Below, in pieces: positions 36,301-44,604 of a stretch of DNA of 56,247 nt. This DNA comes from an uncultured Pirellulaceae bacterium (GTDB lineage Bacteria; Planctomycetota; Planctomycetia; Pirellulales; Pirellulaceae). Numbering within the stretch: the first letter of the stretch is position 1; the number at the start of each line of letters is the position of its first letter. The notes beneath the pieces were generated by a model. It made no database searches and was not told the DNA's origin. It saw nothing but the letters and a program-made list of their open reading frames with translations. The position numbers and the translations under genes are program-made. The stretch is taken from NCBI GenBank assembly GCA_938010615.1, contig CALLUY010000077.1, positions 1 to 56,247 of the forward strand, read 5' to 3'.

Positions 36301-39300
36301 CGGCGGCTGGAAAGCTCGTGATGTTGTATCTCGATTCGGATGAAAAGGATAAGGCCAGAGATCTATTGTTGGAGGCCGCAAAGAAGAAGACTCATCAGAA
36401 CTACGATCGCCAATATCAAATGTATCAGCGTGGCCAGACCATCTTTTGGGTTACCAACAAGTTGTTGGAGATCGATTGCTCCGCTGATGCTGTTTCGTTG
36501 ATGCAGGGGATGTTGAACGATCAAGCGGTCATCGACGGATGGACGCAGTGGGGAGGAAACGATATCTCGGTCGCCAATGCCCTTTACGCGAAGTCGCTCG
36601 AACGCGCCATGGCAGACGAAGACACCGCTGGCGTTGCGGAAAAAATTATCGCAGTCCGTGACAAACCGCGTGCAGGAGACGGTGCTTTCGATCTGCAAGT
36701 TGGCGTCTCTGTGGTGAGCAACAATCGTGCGCGGACGCGATACGTTATCAGAAACGGGCGACGCGAAGCCGTTGTCGCTAAGGCATCAGCCCCCGAGATT
36801 GAATGCAAGTTTTTCAAACTTCTGGACACGCTTTCGAAAAAGGACATCGGCAAGCAGCTTTTGGAGAAGCGGTTGAAGCAATTGCAAACCGAAAAGCCCG
36901 ACGACAAAACGATTGCGATCGCAAACACATGGTTCCAATTGAAAAATGCTCCGGAAGAATCTGCGGCTGCGGAAGCACTTTTGGAGCTAATCAAGAAAAA
37001 TCCACTGGATGAGATCCGTGAAGGGCGCCGTCCGAATTCACGTCAACGACGCCAAGCGATGCAGCATGTTGCATTGTGGCCAATCAGCAAAGAATACCTG
37101 TCGAGCAAGGAGCCGAAGTTTCAGAAACTCGGCAAAGAGTTGGGTGAGCTTGCGATCAGTGGAGCTCGTCGACAAACGGACAAACAGTACCAACATCGAA
37201 TGCTGTTTGAGTGGGGGACGATGGCGGCCAAAGCGGACAATCTCGAGGAAGCGGAAAGTAAATGGTCGCAGTTGCTCGACGAAGTGACGCGTCGTCCGAC
37301 ACGAAAGAAGAAAGCCAAGCCAACCGATGCAATTCCGGGAGTTCCGATTCCGCAGCGAGCGCCGGGCACAAGCATGAAACTGGATGCCCCTTCCTCCCAG
37401 GGGGAGGGTTTTGGAATCGCACCACAACCTCTGGTGGTTCGTGTTGGAGAACGTTACCAAAGCCCATCAATGTACGTTGGCATCAATTTTCCTCGACAGG
37501 ACACTCCACAAGAGAAAACGGAAACCAAATCACCCGCATTGATCGCTCCACTTACCAACTCGCAATTTCAAACTGCCCTTCAGATTGCGGCCGCAGCGGC
37601 GGACAACGACATGCCCGAACTGTCAAAGCGGGCAATGCGAGAAATGCTTAAAGGTGGTCTTCCCGTCGCCGATCCGACGTTCGGCGATTCGAATTCCAAC
37701 AGTCGATCTGCTGCCATGGTCTATGTCTCACCTGCGGCTCGTGCTGCCACGGCCCAACCTGGCAACGCAACCAGCACGGCTTCTTTCGGTTCGCAAATTC
37801 GAACGATTCTGGATGTTTGGAAGGACAAAGAAGAAGGCTACGATCCGATCGAAGTCTACGAAATGACGGTCGCTAAAATTTTCCCCGAAAATCGACCATC
37901 GGAGATCCTGCTGTACGAACAGTCTTCCTCCATCCGCAACGCGACAGTCAGCAGTTTGGCTCGAACCGTCGTTTCGTGGGCGGCGAAAGCGGATCGTTTG
38001 GATGATTTCAAGAAACGGATTGCAGAACGGGAAGCTGAACCACGCGCGCAAGTTCAAGCGATGGTGCTCAACGGGATGGTTGCGTTGGAACAAAAAGATT
38101 TTCCTGCAATCAACGCGAACTTGGCGAAACTAGTTCAGCGAGTTACGAAACAGCCAGTGCCGCGAGACGTCGATCTGGCCTGCCACATCGCGGTGCCGGC
38201 CTGGACGGCTGACGATTCCCTTCGCGAACAATGTATCAAAATTTACCGGAAGAAGCTCGCGGCAAACAAAAAGTCTGAACTTGGAAAAATTGCGACTCGA
38301 GTCAATCGACATCTTGCGGCTAACGGCGGAGAGGCGGAAGTGCGAAAGTTCTTCGAAGGATACCTCGCCGCACAGCAGGAACAGTATGCAAACTATGGCG
38401 GCGACTACGGAATCTATCAGATGCAAAGATCGCTGTATCGAGTCTCCGGCGATTTGGCCAAGTCAAACTTGAGTGAGTTGGCCCTAGAATACATTGGCCG
38501 CGGCAAGGATTTGAAACACGATAGAAACTATGGCAACAACTCGGACAATGATGGTTGGATCGAAACAGCCAAACGTATTCGTGCGATGCCGGCTGAAAAA
38601 CGATATGCGACGCTCAAGGATTGGACGTTGCCAAAACCAGATCGACAGACGGTTCGATTTTCCTCTGCTTGGAGTGCGAATCCGGGCGATGAGCTAGCGG
38701 ATTTTCGTGTGCCAGGAGTTCGTGATTTACCCGACGCGACGTTGCCCGGCTTGCATTGTAATTTTCTGGACTTGATCGATGCTGCAGCGGAAGCTGGAAA
38801 GATGGACGACCTCAAGCAGTCCGTCGCCGCCGTTGACATTAAGAAGCATCCTGAAGTGGAAGGGTTGCAGGTTTGCATCGCGATTCGTTCCGACGATCCA
38901 GCTGCCGAAGAGATCGTGCGAAAGTACATCAAGGAACGCCCCGAACGGCAGAAACACAAAACGCTGGACCAGAACGTTAACAACTGGTCAGAGCATTTGG
39001 CTTGTCGCCTTAGTGCGCAGAAATCGGAAGAGTTGGGAAAACTTTTTGATGACAGTCGTTGGAAAATCATTCAGCAAAACGTTGGAGGCACAGGAAAGGT
39101 TGTTCGTCGTGACTATGAAATTCGACGCGCCAAATTCCTCGATACCAACGTGCAGCCGGGAACTTTCGATCCATTGTTGCATTGGCTCCCTCGTTATCAT
39201 GCAACTCGGTCCAACGGCACCGTCAATTCATGGACCGTTAGCGATGGCGATCAGCTGACCGCTTTGGGGTCAGATTCCAAGTCGACTTACTGGCTCAAGT

Positions 39301-42300
39301 ATCCGCTCAAAGGTGACTTCAAGTTCTCTTGTGAGGCTTATTCCTCTGGCAATAGCAGTGCGGAAATTGCGTTTGGAGGTGCGATGGTTCAATCGCAGTA
39401 CCGCAGAAATGGTGCCTTCATGATGATCAATTCGGTTGCCAATCATGATGCCATCTATCGACCGACCAACGGTACTGTGAAGCAGCAACAGTACGGTTTG
39501 TTGACGATCGAAGTCCAAGACGGTGTCATGAAACAGGCTCTTAATGGAAAAGTCTTGTATCAGGAAAAGTTGACTGGATCGTATCCGTGGCTGGCGTTGT
39601 TTACGAACTCAACAAGTTTGACGGCGTGGCGAAATCCGGTCTTCGAAGGCACTCCGGAAATCGTAACTGAAGTTGCCTTGATTGATGGCAATCGGATGGA
39701 AGGTTGGAGCACCGGTCGTGAATCACAGATCGCATTTCGAGGACTTGCAGAGCCGAAACCAAAAGAGCTCGAAGAACAGGAAGTCGCCGAAACCAAGGAA
39801 AAGAAACCTGAAGAGTACGACTGGCACGCGAAAGAAGGTGTGCTCTATGGAAAAGCGAACGACAAAGCAAAGGAAGGCAGCGACAGCGTGATCAGCTACC
39901 GCCGTCCGATCTCCGACGGTGATCGATTGAGCTTTGAGTTCTTCTACGAGCCAGGGAAAAAAATGGCCAATCCAACTATCGGTTCGGTGATTGTTGGCCT
40001 GACCGAAGGTGAGAAAGTTCAGGAACTTGTTGCGGGTGACTCAGAATTGGACGAGTACGCGACGTTCGTAAACGTCATCGATTCGCCACACGCAGTCGAA
40101 ACAGTGAAGCTCATTGCGAACGATTGGAATTCCGTTGAGTCGCGAATCGTTGGAGACAATGCTGAGGTCGAAGTCAACGGAGTCGTTGTTTGGCGTCGGC
40201 CTGTTACGAAACTCGACTCTTTGTTCGCCGGCATACAAAAGTACAAAAAGTACTCAGCTGAGATTCGCAAATTGCGATTGAAGGGAGATTGGCCCGGAAA
40301 GTTTCCAGAAGGTCTTCGTGAAAGTGCTTTCGCCAGCGAACGTAGTCTTGAGGAAAAGGATCACGATTTGATGGCCGAGGTGATCGGCGATCGATTCAAG
40401 AACGTGGAAATGTTAGCGCTTTATGACGACGCGAATTCGAAAGTCAGTACCGAATCGGCGGAGCGATACAACCAGTTTCGCAAATGGGTTTTTCCCGGCT
40501 ACGGCCATGGAGTTCGAATGGACTATCGCACCGTCCCCAAAAAGATTCGCACATCGGAGCAGCTGGCCGCGGACAACGAGAGCGAAATCGAATGTCCGGC
40601 GTGGGACATGATCGAGCTTGCAAAGGAGGCCGGTAAATTGGATGAGCTCGAAGAAGCGATCGGTGCACTCGAAATTCCGAAAGATAAATTGCTTCCCAAG
40701 TTCCGAGATATGACGGCATTGAAGGCGTTGTTGGCGATCGCCAAAGAAGACGACGAAACGGCTCGTGGGTATTTGAATGAAATTTATGCGTCGGTTGTCG
40801 CAGTTGAAGAGAAAGCGAAGAAGGACGAAAAGGAGAATGAAAACCATTCCGCGCCCAGCATCGACCGAACTTCAATCATGGTGCCAACTTGGTTTGCGAC
40901 GAATCGACCTGCGTTGCTCGATTGTGCAACCAGTCTGCAAACGAAATGTCAATCAGGTTTGGGCAATGCGATCCTTGCTCGAATCGAAAAACGTTCTGAC
41001 ACAATGGCCACGACCAAACCGTTGACTCAATGGAATGCCGCACATACTGGAATCCAGTCGATCAATCAGCAGGGCGGATACCTTGATCAATGGCGGATGT
41101 CGGCGATGGGAGTTTTGGAACGCTCGCCGGGCCATGTGAGCACTCCGCTCTATTTTCAGTCTCCTCTGAAGGGAAAATTTGAAATCACAGCGGACGTGTT
41201 GCGAAAAAGTGGGGCTCAATGTTGGTTGGACTACGGAGGCTACGCTGCGATTCCGGATGGGAAACGGTTTCGGTCTAGGATTGCAGGCAATGCGAACAGG
41301 AGTTCGAGCGAGAAATCCAAAAAGCAAGTCCCTCGATTGCATAGCGTTGTTCAGTATCGGATCGCGGTCGATGGAAACAATGTTGAAACTTATGTCAACG
41401 ACGTTCGCGTGAGCCGACACGAATTCGACCAGGCACCGCAACCGTGGTTCAGTTTGCAAACCAACGTTGGAAGTGCTCGTCCGATTTTGCAAAATGTTCG
41501 CATTACGGGTCAGCCTGAAATTCCAACTGAGATCGATTTGTTAGCAGCCGATCGACCACAGTGGAGCGGAGCGTTCAAGCGTTTCAAAGAATCAACGGAT
41601 GATCAGAATCGACATTATTCCCATCCCGGTTCGGTTCCCGCCGATCCATGGTTGCTGAAAAAAGGTGAACTGACTGCCGGTTCGCTCAAGATGAGTCTTC
41701 CCGATCGTCATGTTTTCAAAGAGAGCAGGCTGTTTTATCAACGTCCGATGCTCGAAGACGGTGAATTCGAATTTGAGATGTTCGCCGATGATGAAAAATT
41801 GAAACTCTGTCACGTTTCGCTTGGTCGTACTGCTTTGTTGCTGAAAGAAGACGGCGTTTGGCGGCACGAGATCGGAGGATACGACGGCACCGAAGAGACC
41901 GAAGATGAAAAGATCGCAGACTCTTCTGGAGTAGAACTGAAGAATGAAGATTGGAATCAGATTTTGATTCGACTCAAAGGCGACACCGCAACGTTGCTGG
42001 TCAACGATCAGGAAGTCGCGACGTTTGAAGTCGCAGATGCCCCGTCGTTACGTTTCCCGGGCTTGTTTCGATTCTCCGATCAGAGCAATGCTCAGGTTCG
42101 CAACATCAAGTATCGCGGCGAATGGCCGAAGACGTTGCCATCGGTTGAGCAGCAGGAACTGGCGCAGCATTCTACGGATCCGTTTGAGGGAGCGGTTGTC
42201 GGCAAAGCGAAAGTATTTGACCTGTCAAAAAGCATTGAGGAACTGAAAACCGTTGGCTTGGAGGTCACGGATGGTGGGCAGATCGAAACGACGAGCAACG

Positions 42301-42806
42301 GCGTTAAAATTTCCACTCGCAAGAATGCTGATTCGGCGAAGTGGCCTGCTTTCAAGTCGATGGTCAGCGCAAAGGATGACTTCGACTTGAGCGTTGGCTT
42401 TTCAGATTTGAAGATCGCCAACGTAACCGGTTGGGGCTGCGGTCTCGACTTGCAGGTCGACTTCGATTGTGTTGAAAGTAAATCGCTCACTATCGGAATG
42501 CGGCGCGATAAGGACAATGCCATGTTCATTATTGCTCAACGTGAGTACGACGATCCCAACGGTAAACGTAGCTACGAAACGACAAAGCTTCATGAACCAT
42601 TCGAAAAAGGAACATTGCGGATGGTTCGACGCGGAGGAAAAGTGTACGCGTTGGCCGCCGCGGATGGCGGAAAGCATCGATTGATCGCCAGCTATATCGT
42701 TGGTAAGCAATTGGCTTCGGCAATTTCCGTCACTGGCAGATCCGCAACCGATACGGCTGAACTTGATGTGGTCGTCAAAGAAATTAGTTTGAAGCTGGCA
42801 GAGTAG
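30318..42806 (+). CDS. Giant exported TPR protein (4,162 residues) with duplicated C-terminal modules
   Basis: One uninterrupted frame of 12.5 kb. A signal peptide covers about residues 1-32 (cleavage near TECDA). TPR repeats fill about 85-1000 (for example DGWMLLGMFEAHRGQDAEAV and AMPSYYLGQSLLLIGQPEKA). An acidic linker lies near 1070-1100, and more TPR-like helices follow to about 2750. The C-terminal 1,400 residues hold two tandem copies of a module, about 2760-3335 and 3384-3940. Each is a helical part, then two LamG-like beta domains that close with an 'IRKLRLKGDWP'/'VRNIKYRGEWP' strand. A last beta domain ends the protein. The C-terminus resembles Pirellulaceae-restricted DUF1581/DUF1583 families. 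A role as an extracytoplasmic scaffold is inferred. Confidence 0.9.
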   Translation: MRKKLNFSRVPFSVAVVAIMVVWPMATECDAAAKFVIQDSQPDELSREEAKSIKIADRFFSILEKSPRRGTALERVYGHHVEFGTLDEFLKGLRDRIEANPEDGDGWMLLGMFEAHRGQDAEAVDAFSKAETFRTEDAMPSYYLGQSLLLIGQPEKAVEAFERAVDRKPRRPDMLEIFRQLGRVHQRAQRTEEALKVWDRLEKLFPDDARVQEQIAITMVEEGEYDLALPRYENLAKIVKDDYRRVTFNIEAAELKIRLNKRGEGIADLEKLLADLNPTGWLFRDVRRRIEDIFLRSGDQDGLVTYYQKWIDKNPEDIGAIARLARFLASSARVEEASQWMEKALTLAPKRTDLRKSFINQLVNDQRYTEASKQYAELVKSAPGNPDFLRDWGKLVMKDRSVEKDKRREQAVKIWSRIVEARPNDALTHAQVADLYRQSGLEAEAIERYENAIELAPGEAQYREYLGEYFHILKRPDDALKIWESIAEGKRNTAENVARLAEVYNSFGYLPQAVEKIAAACELDPKEFVLQLKAAEYHMRDGKFDKSLAYNTAANALSASDEESELALKNRIEIFQTNRKLEEEIDRLREQAQSAGKPTVDAWHTLARYLEASRNWADATEALEKALAIDDKSIPVLTTSARIAETSGDYGRAAAENRKLASIDRRLRSEHLMNVARLEAQLGNRDQAMAAAKELILAAPGNTDNYQFYSQLCYRLGETEEALDALRKAVRINPTEPSLTMALGRSLAEEFRTDEAIEVYWRAFEKSDEIDDRTSLVQKLASLYEQQNQFDKLLERLERDRREESKRREMTICIAQAHNSTGDYGTARRELESLLTDNTRDTNLLQQLSKLCESGSDLDAAVAYQTQLTKIAPGHESEFRLAKLLFSSGKREAASEIFVKLTSREENPVRLLRSVDSLLQRSNFESVVKITEPLLSESRDNWELLYREGVALAKQEKVDEAKIRFERILSLSFPHDKMGVAAEERFKRASKKAKSNNNQGIRSQIKERPSAFQLARSQAGSAKQAVGLSQQSYYGGNQLPPLWTPSHYGVARMAAYAWLTRFESDVEIEKDVAAISEDETDDEDDDEEEPEVASFTDSIVEKGKKEDADPNEILDWLYVESLRGGYKEIFEISKRLAIDGGKQEQQFFLSSLPMRGIDSKTARQNNQQEVQDPDPLSEADIELMLKCFKATAKEDDAFGTALGSGQVIYSGGQMYVRVGNSWQSVGGQRGSLAQVVKELKLASKTELAEKMINEKVDAAKKPTQLAQAMLMLISEKKTDRVDEYFAKWKTAAAEEIELAPVKLSRRGNSTNKHSANQTAQVLDLIRKWTGPLAAEEENVKVLSIINDVLDIEMKERVKKRVQAKASRKRKSRSRSTYYDNDIPYQYGDEASTTSVDYPRPSDYLSTTGIHMLRQAYETLKKNEVEEDLTTMVRERVKKAETDSPESLMYEQMLMATLLFWQDEKDEAVEMFRAVSVQLKDDPQFQFEIASLYEKLGEHDEALSIIEAIEPREQKLVQQKETKVLTLAERLGDLDRARAAAERLFGLRLKAQTQLSLVSNMKRLGMVEMADAVVSRAQRRSGQKIPAMASLMSLYQGQGKPELATQVAHRILQKTRSSVSQAAMINRNRRYGRSSNSNESHRRAAISTLQQTGALNSVIERLEKQQERSPESPAIYEQLIEFYMQTNNSDKLLPMLETAVKSRPKSSYFREQLAKQYSAKGKNEEACDQYAAAIRENPSMLSDDYYEIKQFFKSANRSSDLLKLFQDINIREIGQPYYVANFASELLRESQQANTDAMSDEEKKANEATELAAIQLAEKIFDEYPNYRRYVIQNFDGEDVWKNKRLFNLARKSIIPTKSQAKSDPWYGLNDISSYSGNGEVNSMFHDVFEGIEGTDQEKVLCESIEKNIAKKPDWLAGKIMLAMFDVRGDREEKAKESLTAIFADEKVADTVRGDTAWLVAQELEKFPETREIAVKLLEKVAKKTDNNNDNEIQYSAAGKLVMLYLDSDEKDKARDLLLEAAKKKTHQNYDRQYQMYQRGQTIFWVTNKLLEIDCSADAVSLMQGMLNDQAVIDGWTQWGGNDISVANALYAKSLERAMADEDTAGVAEKIIAVRDKPRAGDGAFDLQVGVSVVSNNRARTRYVIRNGRREAVVAKASAPEIECKFFKLLDTLSKKDIGKQLLEKRLKQLQTEKPDDKTIAIANTWFQLKNAPEESAAAEALLELIKKNPLDEIREGRRPNSRQRRQAMQHVALWPISKEYLSSKEPKFQKLGKELGELAISGARRQTDKQYQHRMLFEWGTMAAKADNLEEAESKWSQLLDEVTRRPTRKKKAKPTDAIPGVPIPQRAPGTSMKLDAPSSQGEGFGIAPQPLVVRVGERYQSPSMYVGINFPRQDTPQEKTETKSPALIAPLTNSQFQTALQIAAAAADNDMPELSKRAMREMLKGGLPVADPTFGDSNSNSRSAAMVYVSPAARAATAQPGNATSTASFGSQIRTILDVWKDKEEGYDPIEVYEMTVAKIFPENRPSEILLYEQSSSIRNATVSSLARTVVSWAAKADRLDDFKKRIAEREAEPRAQVQAMVLNGMVALEQKDFPAINANLAKLVQRVTKQPVPRDVDLACHIAVPAWTADDSLREQCIKIYRKKLAANKKSELGKIATRVNRHLAANGGEAEVRKFFEGYLAAQQEQYANYGGDYGIYQMQRSLYRVSGDLAKSNLSELALEYIGRGKDLKHDRNYGNNSDNDGWIETAKRIRAMPAEKRYATLKDWTLPKPDRQTVRFSSAWSANPGDELADFRVPGVRDLPDATLPGLHCNFLDLIDAAAEAGKMDDLKQSVAAVDIKKHPEVEGLQVCIAIRSDDPAAEEIVRKYIKERPERQKHKTLDQNVNNWSEHLACRLSAQKSEELGKLFDDSRWKIIQQNVGGTGKVVRRDYEIRRAKFLDTNVQPGTFDPLLHWLPRYHATRSNGTVNSWTVSDGDQLTALGSDSKSTYWLKYPLKGDFKFSCEAYSSGNSSAEIAFGGAMVQSQYRRNGAFMMINSVANHDAIYRPTNGTVKQQQYGLLTIEVQDGVMKQALNGKVLYQEKLTGSYPWLALFTNSTSLTAWRNPVFEGTPEIVTEVALIDGNRMEGWSTGRESQIAFRGLAEPKPKELEEQEVAETKEKKPEEYDWHAKEGVLYGKANDKAKEGSDSVISYRRPISDGDRLSFEFFYEPGKKMANPTIGSVIVGLTEGEKVQELVAGDSELDEYATFVNVIDSPHAVETVKLIANDWNSVESRIVGDNAEVEVNGVVVWRRPVTKLDSLFAGIQKYKKYSAEIRKLRLKGDWPGKFPEGLRESAFASERSLEEKDHDLMAEVIGDRFKNVEMLALYDDANSKVSTESAERYNQFRKWVFPGYGHGVRMDYRTVPKKIRTSEQLAADNESEIECPAWDMIELAKEAGKLDELEEAIGALEIPKDKLLPKFRDMTALKALLAIAKEDDETARGYLNEIYASVVAVEEKAKKDEKENENHSAPSIDRTSIMVPTWFATNRPALLDCATSLQTKCQSGLGNAILARIEKRSDTMATTKPLTQWNAAHTGIQSINQQGGYLDQWRMSAMGVLERSPGHVSTPLYFQSPLKGKFEITADVLRKSGAQCWLDYGGYAAIPDGKRFRSRIAGNANRSSSEKSKKQVPRLHSVVQYRIAVDGNNVETYVNDVRVSRHEFDQAPQPWFSLQTNVGSARPILQNVRITGQPEIPTEIDLLAADRPQWSGAFKRFKESTDDQNRHYSHPGSVPADPWLLKKGELTAGSLKMSLPDRHVFKESRLFYQRPMLEDGEFEFEMFADDEKLKLCHVSLGRTALLLKEDGVWRHEIGGYDGTEETEDEKIADSSGVELKNEDWNQILIRLKGDTATLLVNDQEVATFEVADAPSLRFPGLFRFSDQSNAQVRNIKYRGEWPKTLPSVEQQELAQHSTDPFEGAVVGKAKVFDLSKSIEELKTVGLEVTDGGQIETTSNGVKISTRKNADSAKWPAFKSMVSAKDDFDLSVGFSDLKIANVTGWGCGLDLQVDFDCVESKSLTIGMRRDKDNAMFIIAQREYDDPNGKRSYETTKLHEPFEKGTLRMVRRGGKVYALAAADGGKHRLIASYIVGKQLASAISVTGRSATDTAELDVVVKEISLKLAE

Positions 42807-43070
42807 CCAACGCCAAGCGGGCCTGAACAAGGAATCCGGGATTGGCAAGGACTGATGGCCGTTTGGCCACTCCAACGGTGTTCTATTCTTCCGTCGTTGA
42901 CACAATTTAGAACAATGCGCTGCAACGAGCCTGAAAGGTAGGCGAAAACCATCAGATAAGCTGTCGCTTTCGAAAAAACTGGCAGAATATTGATTGCGGT
43001 AATGTTTCGATTGGCGATACCATATATAGAAGCGATCGCGAAAGAACCAATTCCACTCTGGAGCTAGACG
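42807..43070. other. Intergenic region after the giant gene
   Basis: These 264 bases contain no credible gene. A minor hairpin, TGGCC-GTTT-GGCCA (42856-42869), has no T run, so it is not a convincing terminator. The downstream gene on the same strand may be read through from the giant gene or have its own promoter here. Confidence 0.4.
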
Positions 43071-44549
43071 ATGGAAAATATTCGAGTCAGCGTTGAAACA
43101 GTTAGACAGCGTCAGCAACGTCAATGGATTTGGCAATGCGTTTCGACAGGATTGGTGTTTGGCGGGTTGGCCGCTTGCGTGCTGGCGATCGCTCGCGCGA
43201 TCAGTGAAGGACAAGTTCCACTTTTGTGGATTGCCGCAGCGATTGTTGTCGGTCCGTTGCTAGGTTGGCTCTGGTCTGCCGTGACGTTTCGCAAAACGTC
43301 GATGGCCGCAACACAGATCGATCAATGCTGTCATCTCAAAGACCGCATCGCGACGGCCCTCAGTTTCTCAAAGAAGAAACAAACCGATGTGCTGCATCAA
43401 TTGCAAATCGAAGACGCCAACGAAAAAGCAGCCAACATCGATGCTGTTGCGGTGGCTCCGATCAGCGCTCCGGGTGCTTGGCTTCCGGGGCTTGGTTTGG
43501 CGATGGTTGCAATCATCTTAGGTATCGTCACGACTCCAATCGAATCTGTTGTGGCGGCACCGATCGTCAACAGCGTGATTCTTGATCAAGCTTCCAAAGC
43601 CGAAAACGCGTTGGAGGATTTGAAAGATTTCAACAAAGAAGAAATCGATCCTGAGCTCGAAGAGATCATCAAAGAACTTTCAGGCACAATTGCCGAATTG
43701 AAAAAGCCCGGCGTCGATCCAAAAGAAGCTCTCGCAAAGTTTTCTGAAATGGAAGCAGCTCTGCAAAAGAAGCAGGAGCAGCTCGAGACCAGCAGTACCG
43801 AACAGACCTTGGCAAAGGTTGGCGAAGCAATTGCATTGGCTCACCCGATGCAAGCCGCGGGCGAAGCCATGTCCAATGGTCAAATGGAAAAAGCCGCCGC
43901 GGAGTTGGACAAGATGGAGATGCCGGAACTCGATCGCAAAACGGAAAAAGCAGTTCAGGGAAAATTGGCAGAGTTCGGCGAAAACGAAAACGGCAAAGCC
44001 GGCAAGAAAGTTCGCGAAGCGATCAAGAAGTTTTCCGAAGGCATGCGAGGCGGCAAGCGATCGAAGTTTCGCGAAGGCGTCGAAGGCTTGGCCGGAGAGT
44101 GCAAGAAGCAAGGTCGTCGCAAACGTCTGAAAGATCTGCTCAGGAAGCAGTGTCGTTGCTTGGGAGATTGCAAGAGTGAGTGCGAAGGCGAGTGTGAGAG
44201 TACGGCAGACTCAAACAAAAAGGGTGGCAGCAATTGGGGGCTGGGGCGAAGCACCAATGAACCCGGTGACAAGACTGCGAAACTCAAGACAGGTCCGCAG
44301 ATGGACATCAAGGGGCAGGAATCTGACTCTGGCGAGATCGACGTCGAGACGATCGAATCGGCTGAGCAAAATCAGGAGGCGATTCGCGAGTACCGCAAGC
44401 AGGCCAAGAAGTACGAGCAGATGAGCGAGTCGGTTCTTTCCGAAGAAGCCATTCCGCTTGGGCATCGCCAAACGATTCGTCGCTACTTCGAAATGATTCG
44501 CCCTTCCGGAGAAGGGACCGACGCGGTCAAAGCGGAAACGGATCAGTAA
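43071..44549 (+). CDS. Membrane protein with coiled coil and a cysteine-rich patch
   Basis: The 492-residue protein has two adjacent membrane helices near the N-terminus (about 22-45 and 48-68) and a third near 138-160. A charged, mostly helical domain with coiled-coil character (about 180-350) follows. An unusual segment has five Cys in 15 residues (361, 363, 367, 371, 375, alternating with charged residues). The rest is a hydrophilic, low-complexity tail. The N-terminal membrane hairpin with QIDQCCHLKDRIATALSF resembles proteins found next to planctomycete MoxR/VWA or giant-TPR loci. The Cys pattern could bind a metal. Function is unknown. A bidirectional terminator follows. Confidence 0.75.
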   Translation: MENIRVSVETVRQRQQRQWIWQCVSTGLVFGGLAACVLAIARAISEGQVPLLWIAAAIVVGPLLGWLWSAVTFRKTSMAATQIDQCCHLKDRIATALSFSKKKQTDVLHQLQIEDANEKAANIDAVAVAPISAPGAWLPGLGLAMVAIILGIVTTPIESVVAAPIVNSVILDQASKAENALEDLKDFNKEEIDPELEEIIKELSGTIAELKKPGVDPKEALAKFSEMEAALQKKQEQLETSSTEQTLAKVGEAIALAHPMQAAGEAMSNGQMEKAAAELDKMEMPELDRKTEKAVQGKLAEFGENENGKAGKKVREAIKKFSEGMRGGKRSKFREGVEGLAGECKKQGRRKRLKDLLRKQCRCLGDCKSECEGECESTADSNKKGGSNWGLGRSTNEPGDKTAKLKTGPQMDIKGQESDSGEIDVETIESAEQNQEAIREYRKQAKKYEQMSESVLSEEAIPLGHRQTIRRYFEMIRPSGEGTDAVKAETDQ

Positions 44550-44575
44550 TGAATTTCAGATGACTTGGTCCAATT

Positions 44576-44604
44576 GGCCTGCAGTTAGTCCTGCAGGCCT
44601 TTTT
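44576..44604 (+). terminator. Terminator shared by two convergent genes
   Basis: GGCCTGCAG (44576-44584) pairs perfectly with CTGCAGGCC (44591-44599) across a 6-base loop, followed by TTTTT (44600-44604). It ends the plus-strand gene stopping at 44549. The stop codon of the convergent minus-strand gene is the TTA at 44585-44587, in the loop, and its last four sense codons lie in the stem. Confidence 0.92.

Noticed and set aside
30475-42529. Numerous antisense frames within the giant TPR gene
   Set aside because: All are short shadows of one continuous coding frame with consistent codon use and repeat structure.
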